DNA of 64,000 bases from Isoetes taiwanensis (Eukaryota > Streptophyta > Lycopodiopsida > Isoetales > Isoetaceae): NCBI GenBank assembly GCA_021234155.1, contig JAJEKV010000006.1:28442271-28506270 (forward strand). Reading direction: 5' to 3'. Below, piece by piece: positions 60,215-64,000 of this stretch; position 1 is the first letter of the stretch; each line of letters starts with the position of its first letter. The notes below the pieces were generated by a model. The model did not search any database. It saw only the letters and a list, made by a program, of their open reading frames with translations, and was not told where the DNA came from. A program made the translations under genes and the position numbers.

Positions 60215-61020
60215 TGCTTCTGGTCTGGAGATCCTTCCATCTTTAAGTAGCTATTTTTTCTATTTCTTTCTCACAACATTTGCCCAGCTTGTAAGAAAGC
60301 TTCAAAATAAATGAGGGGTATAATAATGGTAAAACCTCTGGGCTCCTGCATGTCCAATAAAAGCACAAAATTTGAAAGTGGGTTCTCACATAACAGGGGC
60401 GGCAAAGTCTTGGACAGATAGGAAAGAATGGCAGCAGATATCCTTTCCAAAAATGATTTTCATATGAGCAGATGCAAAAGAAAAGCTCTGCACGGAAGCA
60501 GATGGGTTTTACATGGGCAACTGCTGTCGATTTAGGAATGGGAAATATGTAAATCAAGCAATAGCTTCTACTGGAACAGCTCTGTAGGCGATATCAAGGG
60601 GTGATCTCTCCTGCATCTGCACCTTCAACATATCAGAGCCTAAGTTACAGAAAATACCTCACCTTCTTGCGGCCTCGCCTTCAACGTATCGAGGCGGTGC
60701 CGCAGACTCCATAGGCATAAATCCGCATACCTTCAGAGCATGCCTTGAAGGTTAGGATGCCTCCAACATATCAGAGCATGCCTGTGCCTAGATCTCCAGA
60801 CCAGCTCCGATAAACCCAAGACGATGTAGCCAGCGATGGGTTAAGTTATTCTGTAGCAAAACCTTATGTAAAAGCCAGCGCCAGACTAAAATGGTAGGCG
60901 CTAAGTCTCTAGAGAAAGATCGCCTGAAAAAACAAAAATGCCATGCCTCTGTGAAAACCAAAACGTAATTCCAGAATAAGATTCCCTCTATCATTTGTAA
61001 CCCAAATCCTGTATCCCTGG
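60215..61020. other. Unassigned interior of the outer element
   Basis: Minus-strand frames of 104 (60,557-60,243) and 105 codons (61,105-60,788) lie here. The second includes 'WRWLLHKVLLQNNLTHRWLH', faintly like the end of an L1 ORF2, but its first residues come from the T run and no Cys/His cluster follows. Short repeats 'cttcaac(a/g)tatc(a/g)gag' occur at 60,626-60,775. No gene is called. Confidence 0.3.
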
Positions 61021-61023
61021 TCC

Positions 61024-61025
61024 CC

Positions 61026-61051
<26 letters not shown>
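61024..61051 (+). repeat. Long A run
   Basis: About 27-28 adenines on the plus strand. It could be the tail of a plus-strand retroposon ending here, but no such element was recognised to its left. Confidence 0.8.
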
Positions 61052-61056
<5 letters not shown>

Positions 61057-61180
61057 TATTAATTATAACCTTATTCGTGTATCCCCACAAAACAAATATA
61101 CACAAAAATTCTAAGGTAATTGAAATAAATTGAAAATGACATAGTTGCTGCTTTGTTTTTTCTCTAGCTCTTCCTGAATA

Positions 61181-61265
61181 GGATGTATATTCTAGAATAC
61201 AAAAATTGTTTGATATTTTTTATTTTCGTCTCATTATTCTGGAATAGCAAGTGTATTCCGGAATA
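61181..61265. repeat. Right subterminal palindromes of the outer element
   Basis: Copies 'TGTATATTCTAGAATACA', 'TTATTCTGGAATA' and 'GTGTATTCCGGAATACA' match the left array at 56,781-56,927 in core sequence. They lie about 575-660 bases from the right terminus, against about 490-635 bases for the left array. Confidence 0.75.
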
Positions 61266-61877
61266 CAAAAAGGATTTCTCGTGTTCGAACACAATATCCC
61301 TTTTCCGCTGCTATCTCCACTCTTTAAACAAGAGAAATTTGCTAATTTCTAAGACACATGAAAAACCGAATATTTATTAGCCGTTTTGAATCAAAGAGCT
61401 CTAATCATTGTTTTTTGTGCTCGATCCTTCTCTCATCACTTCTCATGCTTTTTCACAAAACTGAGTATGTTAAAAATACTGTAAATTTTGCATGTTAATA
61501 TCAAGATTTTATCTTCAGACTTTTAATATACTACAATGCCAGTTACTACTTCACTTCTATTTTCGGTGAAAAGTTGTATTCTCTTAAAACAGGAGTTCTC
61601 TCAAAAAACATACTTGGAAAAATTCTAATTGGTTAAAAAGTGTCACTTTGGCACAGTCAATTCTTTCTTCGCACGGAAAAAAGGGCTTTTTTTTGGGGGG
61701 GTCAAAATACAATTTTATGCCTTTTTTATTTTTTAACCTCATTTTAGCCCCTTTTTTGGGGGAAAAAGGGAATCTTTGAGGAATATTCCTTTTGCTCTCG
61801 TTTCAATGATTTGCTCCCGTTTCATATGCAACCTTGTTTTTTATTGTATTTCTGAATTTCGGCAAATATAGTTGCAG

Positions 61878-61949
61878 ACACGACACAGATGCCAAGTCAG
61901 AGTAATTATGTTCATTTGCCTCCAACTAATTCTCCCCTTGGCAAAATAA
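61878..61949 (+). CDS. Second exon of the coiled-coil/RING-like gene
   Basis: Seventy-two bases between 'gttgcag' and 'A|GTAAGT'. Joined in phase 1 to the G at 56,240, it encodes 'DTTQMPSQSNYVHLPPTNSP' and then 'LGKI'. The exon is too short to be found as an open frame alone; frame agreement on both sides is the support. Confidence 0.6.
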   Translation, partial: TRHRCQVRVIMFICLQLILPLAK

Positions 61950-62019
61950 GTAAGTAACTATTCTTATAGGGCCATTTGCTTTATTGTACCAGACTATAGT
62001 TTTGCTCAAATGTGTACAG

Positions 62020-62189
62020 ATGCTACAATGTCTAAGAACGTGAAAGCCAATTGTTCTACTGATTTTGAATCCACTGCTCCAGTTTTTGGAACCACTTGCA
62101 AAGACATCACAAGAAACACATGTTCAGATGATGATGAAGCAGGCCTTGAAGATGACCTTACGCTTGATAATTGGTTGCGAAAGAAACAG
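62020..62189 (+). CDS. Third exon of the coiled-coil/RING-like gene
   Basis: It begins after 'tgtacag' and ends at 'AACAG|GTAGCT'. Joined in phase 1 to the preceding exon across a 70-base intron, it encodes a serine/threonine- and acid-rich tail with 'CSDDDEAGLEDDLTLDNWLR'. If the donor is not used, the frame would run to a stop at 62,276. Later exons would lie further right; none was recognised. Confidence 0.6.
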
Positions 62190-62279
62190 GTAGCTTACCT
62201 TTTTAAAATATTTTTTGTTGACATGTTATGTAGTAACATGCCAATTTTGAACTCAACCACAGGGCAATATGCTTGATCC

Positions 62280-63290
62280 ATGAAATAGAACCCGGGCCCT
62301 GATGTCTAAGAGTTTGTGGACCAGTTGTAGCAGCCATAGTGTTGCTGAGATCCATTGAGATACATTATCTGTAATGCCATAGTGTTGCTCTCTGTTTTGC
62401 AAGCCGAAGAAGACTAAAGTATATTTTCTGTTTTGTGTGGAAGTCGAAGGCTTACAAGATTCCAGTACAAACATGTGCATTACGTTCATCTGTTTAAGAG
62501 TTTCTTTTAGGTTTATCCTGAACCCTCATGTTGCAAGTCCTCATGTTGAAGTGGTTACCTCCAGAATTACAGAGGAGACCATATCTGGCTTTCCAACAGC
62601 ATGTACCAGGAGCTACAGCTAGTTGTCAATACATGACAATTTTAAATTGAACCATATCAATACTTTTAACTTTAGAATACTTTGAGCAAAGATTGTACAA
62701 AAACTAGGGATCTATTTTCTTTGGTTGGCATATCAAGTATGGGACTAGCTAGAATGAGTGAAAAAAAAATTGTTTATCAGCTTGCATTCAGAAATATAGG
62801 TTGTAAATGAACCAGCATAAAAAGGAAAAGCTAGGAAAACCTTTGGGCACAAAAGTGGCAAGTAGAAAGACAGTTTGCATTCTCTATAATACAAATTTTA
62901 CATAAATAGGAAAGCATGAGAAGGATATATAATGCTCTGGTTAAGGTGGTGCAACATATTAGGGAAAAGGCCTATGAGAATTGTATGGATCGGATCATTA
63001 GAATAATAACATTAAAAGGAAAATAGAAGTCAAAATTTAACAGAACTTAAAGATTGCTTCCTTTAACAAAACATATACAATGAACACTTATGTAAAACCA
63101 TATTATATTATATCAGTCAACCTGTTTACAAAAATGCCAACTTGTTTTCACATACCAAAAAAAGACAGTCATATTATGATAAATACGTCAACTTTTTACA
63201 GGAAAACCCAGTACACATATTCACAACCCTGTTATGTAGCCGAAAAACTAAAAAGCATAAGATACTATTTTAATAAACTGCAGGTCAATC
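62280..63290. other. Stretch without a recognised gene
   Basis: AT-rich DNA, possibly intron or 3' region of the gene to the left. Short frames (60-80 codons) occur on both strands without domains. Confidence 0.4.
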
Positions 63291-63293
63291 TAA

Positions 63294-63548
63294 TCAAGGC
63301 ATCTTGAGCTGAATTTTGAGGCCACCGTCTCCATCAACTTCAATCTTCATCTTGAGAAGGCGTTCCTCATGGAAGCAGGAACGATCTACCCAATGTTGCA
63401 CTTTTTTAGAAATATCAACTCCTTCGGTTTGCAAAACCATCACCTGGGAACAACTGAACCGAGCTCTTGCACTAAGTTTTTGAAGTTTTTGGGAAGAACC
63501 GACAGATTCCTCCATTGGCCTCTTTTCGGTGATCTTCGTCCGCGCCAT
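63294..63548 (-). CDS. Small hypothetical protein
   Basis: Eighty-four codons from the inner ATG at 63,548 to a stop at 63,294. It reads 'MARTKITEKRPMEESVGSSQ' and ends 'MKIEVDGDGGLKIQLKMP'. The basic start and hydrophilic middle look like protein rather than noise, but no family is recognised. 'MARTK' equals the start of histone H3 by chance; nothing else matches. It could be a single exon. An ATG at 63,572 would add eight residues. Confidence 0.35.
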   Translation of the reverse strand: MARTKITEKRPMEESVGSSQKLQKLSARARFSCSQVMVLQTEGVDISKKVQHWVDRSCFHEERLLKMKIEVDGDGGLKIQLKMP

Positions 63549-63609
63549 TTCTAGAGCTGTGAAGCAATGCAATCGGACTGTTCAAAATTTATTCTAAATT
63601 TTGCATGCA

Positions 63610-63720
63610 GAAATGACTATCCTATATAGATCCTAAATAGGACCTATATAGATCCTGTACGACAAAAGGTAGACTATAATAAAAGCTCGATAGGACCTAT
63701 ATAAGGATAGATCCTTAGAA
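63610..63720. repeat. Short direct and inverted 'ctatatagatcct' repeats
   Basis: Variants of 'ctatatagatcct' and 'aggacctatata' alternate four to five times upstream of the small frame at 63,548. They are partly palindromic. No function is inferred. Confidence 0.55.
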
Positions 63721-63766
63721 TATTCTACTTTTATTTGTTTTAAGAAAATGTTACATTTCTAAGCCA

Positions 63767-64000
63767 AGTTGTTTCATGCCATGTCATCATGCCATGTTGT
63801 TTCATGCCATGTCGTCATGCCATGTCATCATGCCATGTGGACTAGTACTGTCATCATGTGCCAGTCCAAGTGGCAGTGCATGTAAGTAGTCCATGTGCCA
63901 TGCCATGTCAGTAGTCCATGTAGCAATCCATGTGGTAGTCCATGTGGCATGCCATGTCAGCAGTCCATGTGGAGTCCATGTGCATTTGGAAGTACATGTG
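63767..64000 (+). repeat. CCATGT-rich minisatellite
   Basis: Dense repeats of 'catgccatgtc', 'agtccatgtgg' and related units run to the end of the window. Unit length varies between about 11 and 17 bases. The array probably goes on beyond the window. Confidence 0.85.

Larger units (their letters stand above)
56294..61838. mobile_element. DNA-transposon-like element with inverted termini, 5.5 kb
   Basis: The left end AACAAGGTTGCA (56,294) and the right end TGCAACCTTGTT (61,838) are inverted copies. The inverted match goes on through 'AAACGGGAG' and 'CAAAGATTCCCTTT', covering about 70 bases with gaps. Subterminal GTGTATTC/GAATACAC palindromes occur near both ends (56,781-56,927 and about 61,181-61,265). 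Flanking T-rich DNA gives no clear target duplication. No transposase was found, so it would be non-autonomous. It carries a NAL1-like exon, a Pack-MULE and A-rich DNA. The superfamily is not assigned; CACTA and hAT elements both have subterminal repeats. Confidence 0.65.
56241..61877 (+). other. Host-gene intron inflated by nested transposons
   Basis: The donor is at 56,241 and the acceptor 'gttgcag' ends at 61,877. Without the inserted element (56,294-61,838) the intron would be 53 + 39 = 92 bases, a normal plant size. Both neighbouring exons meet in phase 1. Confidence 0.65.

Noticed and set aside
60788-61105. L1-type LINE end on the minus strand
   Set aside because: Only a weak resemblance in about 20 residues, no Cys/His cluster, and the T run is at the wrong end for a poly(A) tail on that strand.
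63294-63548. Histone H3 suggested by the start MARTK
   Set aside because: Only five residues agree; the remainder has nothing in common with histone H3.

Overview
The window is nuclear DNA of a land plant with a large, repeat-rich genome. The evidence is plant-type spliced genes with short GT-AG introns (an EamA/DMT transporter, a CLC chloride channel, a cold-shock-domain protein, a NARROW LEAF1-like exon), telo-box leader sequences and many degraded retroelements. The species cannot be named from the sequence; a fern or a gymnosperm would fit.

Layout. Positions 1 to about 24,287 (copy A) and 25,611 to about 50,199 (copy B) are two collinear direct copies of one segment of about 25 kb. The junction lies near 24,287, and the 1.3 kb after it has no partner in the window. 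Each copy holds, in order: repeat-like non-coding DNA, a TGCATG microsatellite, an AGAAT pentanucleotide array, a 5'-truncated LINE (minus), a non-coding stretch, an EamA transporter gene (minus), a 5'-truncated CLC gene (plus), a 3' fragment of a second, poly(A)-type LINE (minus), a minisatellite, an unrecognised minus-strand exon, and a plus-strand gene start with telo-box-like leader. In copy B the transporter can be read as six exons with consistent phases and an uninterrupted 377-residue product. The same gene in copy A carries many small indels. Differences between the copies cluster at CTG/CAG/CCG/CG sites, and blocks of several hundred bases are identical, so much of the divergence may be consensus error rather than evolution.

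From about 50,200 the sequence is single copy. A plus-strand gene of unknown function encodes a coiled coil followed by a RING-H2-like Cys/His cluster. Its large exon is split by a GC-rich LINE (50,702-55,066). Its next intron, 92 bp without the insert, holds a 5.5 kb transposon-like element (56,294-61,838) with inverted termini and subterminal hairpins. Inside that element are a NAL1-like exon and a 1,423 bp Mutator-like element (58,176-59,598) with a 9-bp target duplication and a captured cold-shock-domain/zinc-knuckle gene: a Pack-MULE nested in another gene-carrying element nested in an intron. Two further exons (61,878-61,949 and 62,020-62,189) continue the host gene in phase. The right end is AT-rich and finishes in a CCATGT-rich minisatellite.

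The genes do not form a pathway. The main content is a tandem duplication plus layered transposition into one host gene. All calls come from reading the sequence and from remembered family features; no alignment or database search was run.
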